Below are positions 25,963 to 35,097 of a stretch of 60,040 nucleotides of DNA, in pieces. Each line of letters begins with the position of its first letter. Positions within the stretch are counted from its first letter, which is position 1. The stretch comes from Companilactobacillus nuruki (lineage in GTDB: Bacteria > Bacillota > Bacilli > Lactobacillales > Lactobacillaceae): the NCBI RefSeq assembly GCF_002872255.1, contig NZ_NIPR01000012.1, forward strand, positions 1 through 60,040. The letters run 5' to 3'. Position numbers and translations under genes: made by a program. The notes beneath the pieces were generated by a model. The model had not been told where the DNA came from. It made no database searches and saw only the letters and a list, made by a program, of their open reading frames with translations.

Positions 25963-27190
25963 CGCCTTGCACCAGGTATTTTGTTGTAGTTAATTCGTTG
26001 GCTCCCATAGGTCCTCGGGCATGCAATTTTTGAGTACTGATACCTATCTCAGCACCAAATCCAAATTGCTGACCATCAGTAAAGCGAGTAGAGGCATTAG
26101 TGTAAACAACGGCAGCATCAATTTGTTTCATAAATTGACGGCTAGCAGAGTAATTTTCGGTAATGATCGATTCACTATGTTTAGTGTTGTACTTGTTGAT
26201 GTGTTTGATAGCATCGTCAATTGAATCAACGATTTTAATGGCGATAATATAATCATCATATTCCGTACCCCAATCTTCCTGTGTTGCAGGAACAATATCG
26301 GGCTCAATTGCTTTAGCTAATGTATCGCCACGAACTTCAACATTGTTAGCTCTTAGTGCATTGTAGAGGTCAGGCAAAAATTGATTGGCTACATCACGGT
26401 GAATGATGACTTTTTCGGCAGCATTGCAAACGGAGGGACGCTGAACCTTAGCATTGATAATAATTTTGAGTGCTTTTTCTAAATCGGCGTCTTTATCAAC
26501 ATAAATATGACAGTTTCCGGCTCCGGTTTCAATGATGGGAACTTTGGCCTGATTGACAACCATTTTAATGAATTTTCCACTTCCACGTGGAATTAAAACA
26601 TCAATGTAATCAGTCAATTCCATCATCTTCTGGGCCGTTTCATGGCTAATGTCATCAATCAATTGCACAGCATTGGGATCAATATTTGAATCTGTTAATG
26701 CCGAACGTAAGGTCTCTGAAAGAATAATGTTAGAATTGATAGCTTCTTTACCACCACGTAAGATAACAGCATTACCAGCTTTGAAACAAAGTCCTGCGGC
26801 ATCAACAGTTACGTTGGGACGAGCTTCGTAAATCATGCCAATAACTCCGAGAGGAACACGTTCTTGAGTAATATCTAAACCAGTGACAGTTTCCCAACCA
26901 CGTTCGACTTTACCAATAGGATCGGGTAGATCCATAACTTGACGCAAACCATCGGCCATATCGTTAATGCGGTCAGGCGTTAATAAGAGTCGATCAATCA
27001 TTGCTTCTTTAATACCATTTTTCTTAGCATTCGCGATATCTTCTTTATTAGCTTCGATAATTTTTTGAGTATTGATAACTAAAGCATTAGCCATATTCAA
27101 AAGGGCAGTATTTTTTTGTTTAGTACCTAATTGTCCTAATTTAAAGGCAGCGTTTTGAGCATCTTGGCCCATTTTTTCGAGATCAATCAT
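25943..27190 (-). CDS. proA: Gamma-glutamyl phosphate reductase
   Basis: 415 residues. It catalyses NADPH reduction of glutamyl-5-phosphate to glutamate semialdehyde, the second step of proline synthesis. The catalytic Cys lies in VQRPSVCNAAEKVIIH. VPLGVIGMIYEARPNVTVDA, PRGSGKFIK and FTDGQQFGFGAEIGISTQKL are family signatures. ATG 27190 is used with AGGAG 8 bases upstream. It follows marR in the same direction, but a 177-base gap with dyads and a hairpin separates them. Confidence 0.95.
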   Translation of the reverse strand: MIDLEKMGQDAQNAAFKLGQLGTKQKNTALLNMANALVINTQKIIEANKEDIANAKKNGIKEAMIDRLLLTPDRINDMADGLRQVMDLPDPIGKVERGWETVTGLDITQERVPLGVIGMIYEARPNVTVDAAGLCFKAGNAVILRGGKEAINSNIILSETLRSALTDSNIDPNAVQLIDDISHETAQKMMELTDYIDVLIPRGSGKFIKMVVNQAKVPIIETGAGNCHIYVDKDADLEKALKIIINAKVQRPSVCNAAEKVIIHRDVANQFLPDLYNALRANNVEVRGDTLAKAIEPDIVPATQEDWGTEYDDYIIAIKIVDSIDDAIKHINKYNTKHSESIITENYSASRQFMKQIDAAVVYTNASTRFTDGQQFGFGAEIGISTQKLHARGPMGANELTTTKYLVQGDGQIRK

Positions 27191-27233
27191 ATTATTCACT
27201 CCTAAAATGCTTCTAATTATCTATAGTATACAC

Positions 27234-27267
27234 AAAAAAATAGTGGACGGCTGTATCCACTATTTTT
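27234..27267. terminator. Hairpin in the proA leader
   Basis: AAATAGTGGA pairs with TCCACTATTT around CGGCTGTA, with T runs on both strands. On the minus strand it would end marR transcripts about 40 bases before proA. A TATACT box follows it and may be the proA −10. Confidence 0.7.
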
Positions 27268-27290
27268 AACGTCTAAGTAATTTGTTTTTT

Positions 27291-27365
27291 ATTTATCGTT
27301 GATAAATATGTTGCCGTCAACGTAATATTAATCTATCACCATTTTATGTTGCCGTCAACATAAAA
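27291..27365. promoter_or_regulatory. Three dyads upstream of proA (likely MarR operators)
   Basis: ATTTATC-GTT-GATAAAT at 27291-27307 is perfect. ATGTTGCCGTCAACGT at 27308-27323 is a near-dyad. TTTTATGTTG-CCGT-CAACATAAAA at 27342-27365 is perfect. The last two share ATGTTGCCGTCAAC. They lie between the marR stop and the hairpin before proA, a place suited to control of proA by the adjacent MarR. Confidence 0.6.
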
Positions 27366-27367
27366 TG

Positions 27368-27790
27368 CTATTTATTTAAATTATCAGTTATATGATCGAT
27401 CATTTCGATGAATAATCTTTGTTCTTCAGAACTTAATCCACCTGTAGCAGTGTGTTCGGATGAAACCCAAATATCTTCTACTTTTTGAGCCAGTTCACGT
27501 CCATGGGTGGTTAAACTTACTAAAGTTACACGTTTATCTTTAGTGGACTTTTCTGTTGTAACGAGATTGCTTTTCACCATTCGGCTAACTGACTTGGCAA
27601 TTGTAGAGTGATCAACACAAAGTTCAACGACTAATTTATTTTGGGAGACTTGCCCATGTTTTAATAATGCCAATAAAATCATATCTTGACCAGGATAGAG
27701 TCCTAGTGGTCGCATTTTTTTGGTGACTTGATTTTTATAACTTGTTATAAGGTTAATAATGGCGTTTTCGATTGGAAATTGTGAATTCAT
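27368..27790 (-). CDS. MarR-family regulator
   Basis: 140 residues. The winged helix region reads LLALLKHGQVSQNKLVVELC then VDHSTIAKSVSRMVKSNLV, with the wing TEKSTKDKRVTLVSLTTHG. AGGAGG lies 8 bases before the ATG. It sits between proB and proA, an unusual place. It may respond to proline, an osmolyte or another compound; the ligand is not known. The dyads at 27291-27365, just downstream and in front of proA, are its most likely targets. Confidence 0.9.
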   Translation of the reverse strand: MNSQFPIENAIINLITSYKNQVTKKMRPLGLYPGQDMILLALLKHGQVSQNKLVVELCVDHSTIAKSVSRMVKSNLVTTEKSTKDKRVTLVSLTTHGRELAQKVEDIWVSSEHTATGGLSSEEQRLFIEMIDHITDNLNK

Positions 27791-27811
27791 TATTTGCCTC
27801 CTAAGGAGTGA

Positions 27812-28624
27812 TTATTCACGGTTCTTAGAAAATAGAGTTCCCACAGGGTCGCCCGATAAAATATTAAAAATAATATCAGGATTCTTTCCATTAGTTAAGA
27901 CCATTTGTTGATTATGTTTGAGAATTCTTTCAGCAGCTTTTAACTTGGTAGTCATTCCACCAGTTCCAAATTTGGTACCATGACCTCCAGCTGCCGCAAT
28001 AATAGTGGGACTAATTGAATCAATGGTTGAAACCAACTTAGCATCTGGGACTTTGAGAGGATTTGCATTGTAGAAACCATCAATGTCAGATAGCATAATT
28101 AAAAGATCAGCGTCAACTAAGTTAGTAACAATCGCCGAGAGCTGATCATTGTCGCCAAACTTGGTGTGATGATCCAATTCGGAAACAGTTACCGAATCAT
28201 TTTCGTTAACAATTGGAATTGCATTGTCCATTGATAATAATTCTTGAAAACTATTCATAACATTAGTATGACTTTCCGGATAATCGATTATATCACGAGT
28301 TATCAAAATTTGGGCAACTGACATACCATATTCGTGAAATGCCTCATTATAGATCTGCATAAGTTCCGCTTGTCCAACGGCAGCAACAGCCTGTTGCTTT
28401 GAAATTTTGATAGGACGTTTATCAATTCCTAAAACACCCATGCCAACACCGATGGCTCCAGAGGAGACCAAAACGACATCTTTACCTTCTTTTTTCAAAA
28501 TGCTCAAGGCGTGGGCAAGTTTTTTGATAACGTCGAGATTAATTTTGCTATTTTGACGAATTAATGTGCTGGTACCAACTTTTACAACGATACGATCAGC
28601 ATAAATGGAACGCTTGTTTTGCAT
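27812..28624 (-). CDS. proB: Glutamate 5-kinase
   Basis: 270 residues: the short form with only the amino-acid-kinase domain, without the C-terminal PUA domain of E. coli ProB. VVKVGTSTLI binds ATP, VLVSSGAIGVGMG the gamma-phosphate, NENDSVTVSE with FGDNDQLSAIV binds substrate, and GTKFGTGGMTTKLKAAE is the family C-terminal motif. It performs the first, committed step of proline synthesis. GAGGAAG lies before the ATG. It heads the minus-strand proB-marR-proA-GNAT run. Confidence 0.95.
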   Translation of the reverse strand: MQNKRSIYADRIVVKVGTSTLIRQNSKINLDVIKKLAHALSILKKEGKDVVLVSSGAIGVGMGVLGIDKRPIKISKQQAVAAVGQAELMQIYNEAFHEYGMSVAQILITRDIIDYPESHTNVMNSFQELLSMDNAIPIVNENDSVTVSELDHHTKFGDNDQLSAIVTNLVDADLLIMLSDIDGFYNANPLKVPDAKLVSTIDSISPTIIAAAGGHGTKFGTGGMTTKLKAAERILKHNQQMVLTNGKNPDIIFNILSGDPVGTLFSKNRE

Positions 28625-28713
28625 ATTTTCTTCCTCATAAGTTAAAAACTAGTAATTATTTTCCAATACTATTACGATAGAACAATAGGAAGAATAAGAA
28701 AAGGGTGTATTTC

Positions 28714-28995
28714 ATGTATAAAGTATTAATCGTACTCCATGATGGCGACGACTACATTAGAATGAACAAAGTTTATATCGAAAGTATGCCAGTAGCTGGC
28801 CAATATATTATTCATTCAGACGGATTGGCTTATTATGTTGAAGAGGTAACGACTTTTGTTGGTTATGTTAGTAGTAAAGGAGCTATCGCTATTGTGGTCG
28901 TTCATCCAGCTGAAAAAGACGCTGAGGTTAATAAGTTGTATGGCGTAGATATTGCCAGAGATTTGGATGATCCCGAATATAATAAGAATGAATAA
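28714..28995 (+). CDS. Hypothetical protein, 93 residues
   Basis: A small acidic protein with a mixed alpha/beta pattern: VLIVLHDGDDYIRMNKVYIE, then YYVEEVTTFVGYVSS and a C-terminal acidic tail. ATG 28714 with AAGGG upstream is preferred to GTG 28705. No signal peptide and no membrane helix. I do not recognise it. It stands alone. Confidence 0.7.
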   Translation: MYKVLIVLHDGDDYIRMNKVYIESMPVAGQYIIHSDGLAYYVEEVTTFVGYVSSKGAIAIVVVHPAEKDAEVNKLYGVDIARDLDDPEYNKNE

Positions 28996-29179
28996 GAACA
29001 TGAATTGGCTTAGAAACTTATAACATTTTTGTTTAAACATGATAAATAAACTAATTCAAATCTGGTAAATATTATTTAGAAGATGTGGTATGTAAAACTA
29101 CTCAAAAGCAGATATGATATTGAGTGATAAGATAGCTGGCGGACAGGACAATTGTTTTGTCCGTTTTGTAACTAAAGCA

Positions 29180-29340
29180 AAAAAAATAAAGGCCTACCAC
29201 TAGCCTTTACCTTTGCGAGAAATTACAAATCAGAGCCTACCACTAACCCTGATTCCTAAGCAGTTGAGAAGGAGTACTACTTTTTTCAAAAGGATAACAA
29301 TAAAAATATTGTTAGGTTAATACATCTCGCCTATATAACC
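29180..29340 (-). ncRNA. Candidate minus-strand structured RNA with twin GUGG loops
   Basis: On the minus strand two hairpins have nearly the same loop: AATCAG...CTGATT (29254-29228) and AAAGGC...GCCTTT (29208-29188), each enclosing TTAGTGGTAGG or CTAGTGGTAGG. The second is followed by a T run and works as a terminator. A TATAAT box at 29352-29347 would start a transcript of about 160 nt. The UUAG and CUAG loop parts fit the YUNR U-turn seen in antisense RNAs. A 19-codon TTG-started frame crosses the first hairpin but has no ribosome site. The 28996-29659 gap shows no other gene; a weak GC-paired hairpin lies at about 29153-29175. Confidence 0.45.
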
Positions 29341-29659
29341 AAATTAATTATAAAACGTATATAAAAACATTTCTACAAATAAGGAAAAATATTTTGATAA
29401 AAATAGCAATATATTAAAAAAACAATGCCTATTGATACATTATCTTGGCGAGTTTTCAGATAGACGTGACATGTGTAGACTAACGTGGGATACTCATATT
29501 ACTGAAACAATGCTAATAATATATAATAATTTCAATTAACTATAATTATTTTATATAAAGTTGAGGGCATATTAAGAAACCTATGAGTCATAATAGCATT
29601 AATGAATGAGAAAATTATTATATGGGTAGAAGATTTGCCAATAGAAGGGTGGTAACATT

Positions 29660-29935
29660 TTGAAGCAAGTGAAAATTTCCAACGCTGAACGAGATAATTT
29701 TATCCGATCTGTTGAGGAGTCAGTTGGATCCTTCAATTTGGGTTCTGAACGGTCGTTGATCAATTTGGTATTTAAGCATTTAGAGTTATTGGAATATAAT
29801 GATAATTTAGAATCTGAATTAGCTAATTTCAGACGTGAATTGCTTGAGTTTGATGTTGATACAGGTCATCGTCATAGCCGTGATGTCGAGGAGTTATTGT
29901 TCAAAATTAAAAATCGTAATTTGCCGTATATTTAA
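29660..29935 (+). CDS. Hypothetical protein, 91 residues
   Basis: A charged helical protein: SNAERDNFIRSVEESVGSF, a central helix LINLVFKHLELLEYNDNLES and a C-terminal RHSRDVEELLFKIKNRN. It starts with TTG after AGGGTGG about 8 bases upstream. A hairpin terminator follows 2 bases after the stop. It could bind nucleic acid or a partner protein, but no family is recognised. Confidence 0.7.
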   Translation: MKQVKISNAERDNFIRSVEESVGSFNLGSERSLINLVFKHLELLEYNDNLESELANFRRELLEFDVDTGHRHSRDVEELLFKIKNRNLPYI

Positions 29936-29936
29936 T

Positions 29937-29970
29937 GTAGGAATATATTTTATTCCTGCATTTTTTTTGT
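29937..29970 (+). terminator. Rho-independent terminator
   Basis: TAGGAATA...TATTCCTGCA stem then eight T. Confidence 0.75.
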
Positions 29971-30003
29971 TATTGATGATATTCTTATCACGAGGTGAAT
30001 TAT

Positions 30004-30756
30004 ATGGTTAAGGTTTATCAACGAATGATTCAGGATATTCCGATTTTGGAAGTCGTTCAAGAACAATTGCACAAGGAAGAATTGCCCTTAATAGTTTTTT
30101 ACCATGGTTGGCGTTCCAGTAAAGAATTAGTCCTAACACAGGCACGCAAATTAGCACAAAAAAATATCCGTGTTGTTCTTCCAGATGCAATGAATCATGG
30201 ACAGAGACATACAGATATTTCTTCGATTCCTTCATTTACTTTCTGGAATAGTATTCAGGGCAATATTGCTGAGTTTTCATTGATCCGTAATTTTTATAGT
30301 AACCAACATTTGATCAAAGATCATCTGATTGGTGTTGGTGGTTATTCTATGGGAGGAATGACCACCGGAGCATTGTTAACTGCTCATCCAGAAATTAGAG
30401 CGGCTGCAATTATTATGGGTACACCAAATCTTGATGCTTATGCCAAATTAGTTAGAAAAGACGCTGTTAGAAGAAACATTTATATTCCGGAGGATATGGA
30501 ATTCTTGACTAGTTGGATCAAATACTATGATCTTAATCAGCATCCAGAAAAAATTAATCATCGACCAGTTTTATTTTGGCATGGTACTAATGATCGACGA
30601 ATACCGTATCAACAATCAAAGGATTTCTTTGATAAAGTTCATCAAACTGATTATGGAGAACAAGTTTCCTTTATTACTGGATATAAAGCTGGACATTTAG
30701 TAGAAACTAGATTGATGGATAAAATTGCTAATTTCTTTGAATATTATTTAGAATAA
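30004..30756 (+). CDS. Alpha/beta hydrolase, YitV-like esterase
   Basis: 250 residues. The oxyanion-side motif is LIVFYHGWRSSKEL, the nucleophile elbow GYSMGG at about 114, the Asp in WHGTNDRRIPYQQ and the His in KAGHLVETRL complete the triad. ATG 30004 with GAGGTG upstream is used rather than GTG 29995. It resembles Bacillus YitV and prolyl-oligopeptidase-like esterases. No signal peptide, so it is cytosolic. Natural substrate unknown. Confidence 0.88.
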   Translation: MVKVYQRMIQDIPILEVVQEQLHKEELPLIVFYHGWRSSKELVLTQARKLAQKNIRVVLPDAMNHGQRHTDISSIPSFTFWNSIQGNIAEFSLIRNFYSNQHLIKDHLIGVGGYSMGGMTTGALLTAHPEIRAAAIIMGTPNLDAYAKLVRKDAVRRNIYIPEDMEFLTSWIKYYDLNQHPEKINHRPVLFWHGTNDRRIPYQQSKDFFDKVHQTDYGEQVSFITGYKAGHLVETRLMDKIANFFEYYLE

Positions 30757-30774
30757 AACTGATACCGATTTATT

Positions 30775-30801
30775 GGCTAACCTATGTGGTTAGCCTTTTT
30801 T
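30775..30801 (+). terminator. Rho-independent terminator
   Basis: GGCTAACC/GGTTAGCC stem with TATGT loop and six T. The remaining 250 bases to the next gene show only AT-rich promoter-like sequence. Confidence 0.85.
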
Positions 30802-31050
30802 AGGGATTGTTTTGAATAAGATTATTAAATTAATAAGTCCCGGAATCGTTAAAACAATTTTATTTTCATGAACATTTTTCCAAGATGATATTAAAGATTA
30901 ATTGCAACGCCTGTTCCTAATTATATGATAATAAAATAGAAAAAATTGGCATGATAGTATCTATCAACTAAGACAATTAAAATAAATAAGCAATTAGCGA
31001 CAATGATGTTATTATCGAAGACAAAAGAAAAAGTAAAGAGGATCAAATAA

Positions 31051-32403
31051 TTGGAAAAAAGAGATAATTTTATATTAGAACATCAGGCAGATTTTGAACA
31101 ATTATTGTCCAAATTTATTGCTTTGAAAAGTGTCAGTGTTACCAATGAAGGTATTGATGAAACGGTGAAATTTTTGAAAGAACTTTTGATTGAAAAGTTA
31201 AAAGCAAAAGTGGAAATCATACCGACAATTGGACATCCGGTCATAGTAGCTAAAATGGAGGGTAAAAGTAGGAAAAACGTTTTGTTCTATGGACACTATG
31301 ACGTAATGGTTCCAGGAGATATATCTGGCTGGAGGTTTGATCCGTTTACTTTGACTAAATCTGAGAAGCGTTTATTTGGGCGTGGAGTTGGTGATAATAA
31401 GGGACAATTATTAGCACAGATTTTTGGATTATACTCTTATCTAGAATTACATGGTAATTTTCCCTTTAATGTTACTTTATTTATTGAGGGCGAAGAGGAA
31501 CAAGGCAGTGTAAATCTAAAACCAACGCTCGAAAAGATTGCTAAAACAAAATTACAACAAGTCGATACTGCAATTGTAGTAGATGGTGCCTTTGGTGCTG
31601 ATGGAACTCATGTTTTACGAATGGGTAATCGTGGGGTATTTGCCTTTGAATTGATTAGTAAGACCGGTACACATGATAATCATTCTGGCAACCTAGGCAA
31701 TGTTATGAAAAATCCTTTTGAACAGTTGCTGCAGTTTCTTGATAAAATTTATGATCATCGATCTGGTAAAGTTAAGATTCCTTATTTTTACGATGGAGTA
31801 CTAGAAACAAACCAACAAGAGAAAGAATGGATTAAACAGTTACCATATAACAAAGGAGAAATTGAGAAACAATCAGGTATTGATTCATTAAAGATGGATA
31901 AAGTAACTTACTATCAAAATCTAATGTTCAAACCAACATTTAACTTTTTCGGAGTCACTTCAGGTTATCAGGGTAGTGGTGTCAAAACAATCATTCCTAA
32001 CCAAGCAAAAATAAAAATTGATTGCCGCTTAGTAGGTGAACAATCAATTTCTAAGATAAAAAAAGGTTTGAAAGAAGTTTTGGGAGAGGACTTAAATAGT
32101 GGTAGATTACAACTTAATTATTTAGGAGCTGTACCACCTGAACATACACAAACTTCAGATGAACAAATAGATTGGATCTATCACTCAATCATTGAAGCAA
32201 CTGGCAAAGCATATATTGAACCTTCAATGCCAGGAACAGTTCCTAATTATGTCTGGAAAGATATTTTAAAAGTTCCAGTCTTTACTATTCCCTACGCTAA
32301 TTATGATGAGCATAATCATGATTTTAATGAGAATTTAACTGAGAACGCCTTTTTGGATGGGATTAGAATTAGTTATGAACTGTTAAATCAATATTCAAAT
32401 TAA
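31051..32403 (+). CDS. M20-family metallopeptidase (dipeptidase)
   Basis: 450 residues. Zinc ligands appear in VLFYGHYDVMVPG, GRGVGDNKGQLLAQI, FIEGEEEQGSVNL (catalytic Glu pair) and VVDGAFGADG; HSGNLGNVMKNP is the dimer-domain signature; the last His is in DEHNHDFNENL. It is close to CNDP-like/PepV-related M20 dipeptidases. It starts with TTG after GAGGATC. Cytosolic. It probably completes peptide breakdown with PepO elsewhere in the window. Confidence 0.9.
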   Translation: MEKRDNFILEHQADFEQLLSKFIALKSVSVTNEGIDETVKFLKELLIEKLKAKVEIIPTIGHPVIVAKMEGKSRKNVLFYGHYDVMVPGDISGWRFDPFTLTKSEKRLFGRGVGDNKGQLLAQIFGLYSYLELHGNFPFNVTLFIEGEEEQGSVNLKPTLEKIAKTKLQQVDTAIVVDGAFGADGTHVLRMGNRGVFAFELISKTGTHDNHSGNLGNVMKNPFEQLLQFLDKIYDHRSGKVKIPYFYDGVLETNQQEKEWIKQLPYNKGEIEKQSGIDSLKMDKVTYYQNLMFKPTFNFFGVTSGYQGSGVKTIIPNQAKIKIDCRLVGEQSISKIKKGLKEVLGEDLNSGRLQLNYLGAVPPEHTQTSDEQIDWIYHSIIEATGKAYIEPSMPGTVPNYVWKDILKVPVFTIPYANYDEHNHDFNENLTENAFLDGIRISYELLNQYSN

Positions 32404-32450
32404 AAATAACCTGGAACAAAAGTTCAATATTTGACTGAAATATGACAAAA

Positions 32451-32487
32451 AAGACCTAGTAATCGTAGTTTGATTACTAGGCCTTTT
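32451..32487. terminator. Terminator of the TAGTAATC family
   Basis: AAGACCTAGTAATC pairs with GATTACTAGGCCTTTT around GTAGTTT. The core is identical to the one at 20766-20806. Confidence 0.85.
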
Positions 32488-32518
32488 GATACTTGAAAAC
32501 TGAATATGTTTTATTCTT

Positions 32519-33976
32519 TTATATAACTTTATATTTTAAATTGAATAATCTGTTGCGCATAATTTTGCCACCAGTTGTTTTAGGAAATTGATTAAGCAAT
32601 CGAAATTCTGTTGGAACTTGATAGCTTAGTAGATTATGTTGTCCAAATTCCTGTAGATCAGCACTAGTTAAAAAACTATTATCTCTAAGTGTTAAATAAG
32701 CAACTGGAATTTGTTCTCCATTAGATTTATGCTCACCAACTAGGCAAATATCAATAATTCCATTAACATTGTGGTAAACATTTTCAATTTCTTCAGGATA
32801 AATAATATTGTCACCACGATAAATCAAATCATCTTGGCGTCCCTTGAGGTAAAGAAAATTATCTTCATCCAAATAACCAAGATCACCGGTTTTAAAGAAA
32901 CCATCTTTGGTAAATCGCTTATGGAATAATTGTCTTTTGTTAAGATAACCAACGGCAACAGTGGGCGATTTGACCTCGATTTGTCCGATATTGTCTTGAT
33001 TGATATTTGTAATTCGAATTTGAGTAGTGAAGAATGGTTGACCGCACGAACCAATTTTGTTCTCAGCATCATCAAAGTTTAAAGCAGATATGTTGGCAGT
33101 TGTTTCTGTCATACCATATGATTGAAGAACAGGGATATTTAGCATGTTACAACGTAATAGGGTCCAGTTGTCAACAAGTCCTGTACCCAAGAACATGCAG
33201 CGAAATTTGTCATTATATTGTTGTCCCTTTGGTAAGGCGTTTATTAATTCTCGCAATAATGGCGGCGTTAATGAAATAATCGTAGCATGTTCGTTAATTA
33301 GTACCTTGTTGATTTGATCAGTATCAAAGTTATCAATTAAATAAACACCAATTCCGTATATGATTGAACGCATAATGATTGAGAAGCCAGGAACATTAAA
33401 AGTTGGTAAAGTAAGGACCCAAGCGTCATTTTTATTGATCCCTAAGTTTAAAGTAGTACCCATGGCTGAGTAAAAATAATTTCCGTATGTTAACATAACA
33501 CCAGTATCTTTTTTATCTGCATTAGGAGTATAAAAAATTGAAACTACCTGATTAGCATTAAATTCAGATATGGGATGATATTGAGTACTAGGGTCTAGAC
33601 TCAATATGTCTGATATCATAGTATGAGAACCGTTAGTTTTTAAAATATCCTTTGTGTCAGATGAATCGCTAATCAAGACAGTTTGGGGGTTACAATCATT
33701 AAGTTGGTAAGCTAGAGTTTTTAATGGTAGTCCCGTATCCAATAAGATTGTCCGTGCTCCCAGTTGTTGAAGTGCTAGAATGGCAACGTAGCCGTTAAAG
33801 CAATTATCAGAAAATAAGGCTACGGGGTCATTTTTACGAATACCGCTAGTAAATAATTTGCTAGCAAAGAGCTGAACGATCGAATTGAGTTCATTAAAGG
33901 TGAAATCCGCGTGTTCTAAGACCAAAGCAATTCTGTTTGGATCTAATTTTGCACGTTTAACTAACCAATTTTCCAA
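32519..33976 (-). CDS. AMP-binding acyl-CoA-synthetase-like protein with altered P-loop
   Basis: 485 residues of the ANL superfamily. Motif A5 SYGMTETTANISAL, A7 KTGDLGYLDEDNFLYLKGR, A8 YRGDNIIYPEEIENVYH and the A10 lysine in KTTGGKIMRNRL are present. The A3 phosphate-binding loop, normally TSGTTGxPKG, reads FYTPNADKKDTGVMLTYGN, so most conserved Ser, Thr and Gly are gone. Adenylation may be slow or lost. It is divergent from a hotdog thioesterase; a synthetase/thioesterase pair would suit OSB-CoA/DHNA-CoA steps of menaquinone synthesis (MenE/MenI), but no other men gene is here. The ATG follows AAAAGAGG on the minus strand. Confidence 0.8.
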   Translation of the reverse strand: MENWLVKRAKLDPNRIALVLEHADFTFNELNSIVQLFASKLFTSGIRKNDPVALFSDNCFNGYVAILALQQLGARTILLDTGLPLKTLAYQLNDCNPQTVLISDSSDTKDILKTNGSHTMISDILSLDPSTQYHPISEFNANQVVSIFYTPNADKKDTGVMLTYGNYFYSAMGTTLNLGINKNDAWVLTLPTFNVPGFSIIMRSIIYGIGVYLIDNFDTDQINKVLINEHATIISLTPPLLRELINALPKGQQYNDKFRCMFLGTGLVDNWTLLRCNMLNIPVLQSYGMTETTANISALNFDDAENKIGSCGQPFFTTQIRITNINQDNIGQIEVKSPTVAVGYLNKRQLFHKRFTKDGFFKTGDLGYLDEDNFLYLKGRQDDLIYRGDNIIYPEEIENVYHNVNGIIDICLVGEHKSNGEQIPVAYLTLRDNSFLTSADLQEFGQHNLLSYQVPTEFRLLNQFPKTTGGKIMRNRLFNLKYKVI

Positions 33977-34086
33977 AATATGACCTCTTTTCCTTAAAAA
34001 ATTTGATACTATTAAAGTATTATATTTTAATTGTATAACTTTTATACAAAAAATGAGCTAATTATTGAAAAAAACTGAGGTATGAA

Positions 34087-34455
34087 ATGAGTTTATTAAA
34101 AGATTTAGGAATAGAAGTAGTTGAACAAGGAAAACATAAGGTTGTCTTACAAATGGATCTAACACAGGAACGATTACAAATGGAGAAGGAAAAGGCCGGT
34201 AGCATTAATTCTATTTTGTCTGAAACGGCAGCAAGTATCGGTGCCAATCTAAATGTTGAACCGGATGATTCGGCGGTTATTTTGGGAGTAAACCTTCATA
34301 ATTTGAATGCTTTGAAACAAGGAAGATTGGTTGTTGAGGCTGTATCTGTTAGAAACGGAAATAATGTCCAAACATGGCAAACGACAACACATTATGAAAA
34401 GAGCGCTATTACTAATAGTCTCAGTACAATAACATTAAAAAAAATCCAGATCTAA
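34087..34455 (+). CDS. Hotdog-fold thioesterase, PaaI/MenI-like
   Basis: 122 residues. The hotdog helix region reads GSINSILSETAASIGANLNV, where the Glu of the family's active site falls in SETAA; GVNLHNLNALKQGRLVVEAV is the central beta stretch. It would cleave a small acyl-CoA. A TGAGGTATGAA ribosome site precedes ATG 34087. It is divergent from the AMP-binding protein, and its 3' end overlaps the convergent membrane gene by 4 bases. Confidence 0.83.
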   Translation: MSLLKDLGIEVVEQGKHKVVLQMDLTQERLQMEKEKAGSINSILSETAASIGANLNVEPDDSAVILGVNLHNLNALKQGRLVVEAVSVRNGNNVQTWQTTTHYEKSAITNSLSTITLKKIQI

Positions 34456-34973
34456 TTGCGATAGATTCTGGAATTTATAATTTCAAAGAAAGCTAATATT
34501 ATTAAACTTAAACCAAATAATTGATAGATAAAAATAATTGTTTTAGAAGGGTTGAGAATAAAGACAATACCAGCAACCACTAAAAGTGCTGAGTATAAAT
34601 AGTCCAGAAATGGAATTACGTGAACTCGTTTAGCCATTTCATGAGAATCTCGATACTGATTAATGCCATTGACTAGTAGTACAATTCCTAGAACTGGCGG
34701 AACTAATGTAACTAAAAAATGAGCTAAAAATAAAACACCTAAAGATAAGAACAGAGCTCCAATACCCAAACCAATGGCAATGTTATTCTCACCAGTAGTG
34801 CGACGGATGCTTAGACCATCGATGATAGATAAGATACCATAAATTGCTATATAACTAGAAACAATGTAAATTATGATGTCAAAACTTTTTATCGGCGCTA
34901 CTACAATTAAAACGCCAGCTATTAACAAAAAAATAAACCGTAACCAACGGTAAAGTTGGAACTGTCTAACCAT
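34452..34973 (-). CDS. DUF308/HdeD-like membrane protein
   Basis: 173 residues with six predicted helices in three hairpins (FIFLLIAGVLIVVAPI, IYIVSSYIAIYGILSIIDGL, then repeats of the pattern). This two-helix repeat with an Asp/Gly end is typical of the HdeD/DUF308 family. It has no enzymatic motif. GGGGGATTTTGTA lies before the ATG. Role in acid or envelope stress is known for E. coli HdeD only and is not assumed here. Confidence 0.75.
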   Translation of the reverse strand: MVRQFQLYRWLRFIFLLIAGVLIVVAPIKSFDIIIYIVSSYIAIYGILSIIDGLSIRRTTGENNIAIGLGIGALFLSLGVLFLAHFLVTLVPPVLGIVLLVNGINQYRDSHEMAKRVHVIPFLDYLYSALLVVAGIVFILNPSKTIIFIYQLFGLSLIILAFFEIINSRIYRN

Positions 34974-35097
34974 TACAAAATCCCCCTAAATAACGTATGT
35001 TTATATGATAACAGAAATTAATAATAAAGAAATTAATCAAAAGACAATAAGATTTAGCGTAGTAATACTACTTATAGTTTTTATTAGGGTGTAAGTA

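Noticed and set aside
27234-27267. T-box or riboswitch before proA
   Set aside because: Only one simple hairpin is present; I see no T-box sequence, specifier loop or long conserved leader.
29116-29205. 29-residue plus-strand ORF as a type I toxin
   Set aside because: It is polar and has no ribosome site, unlike the hydrophobic Fst-type toxins.
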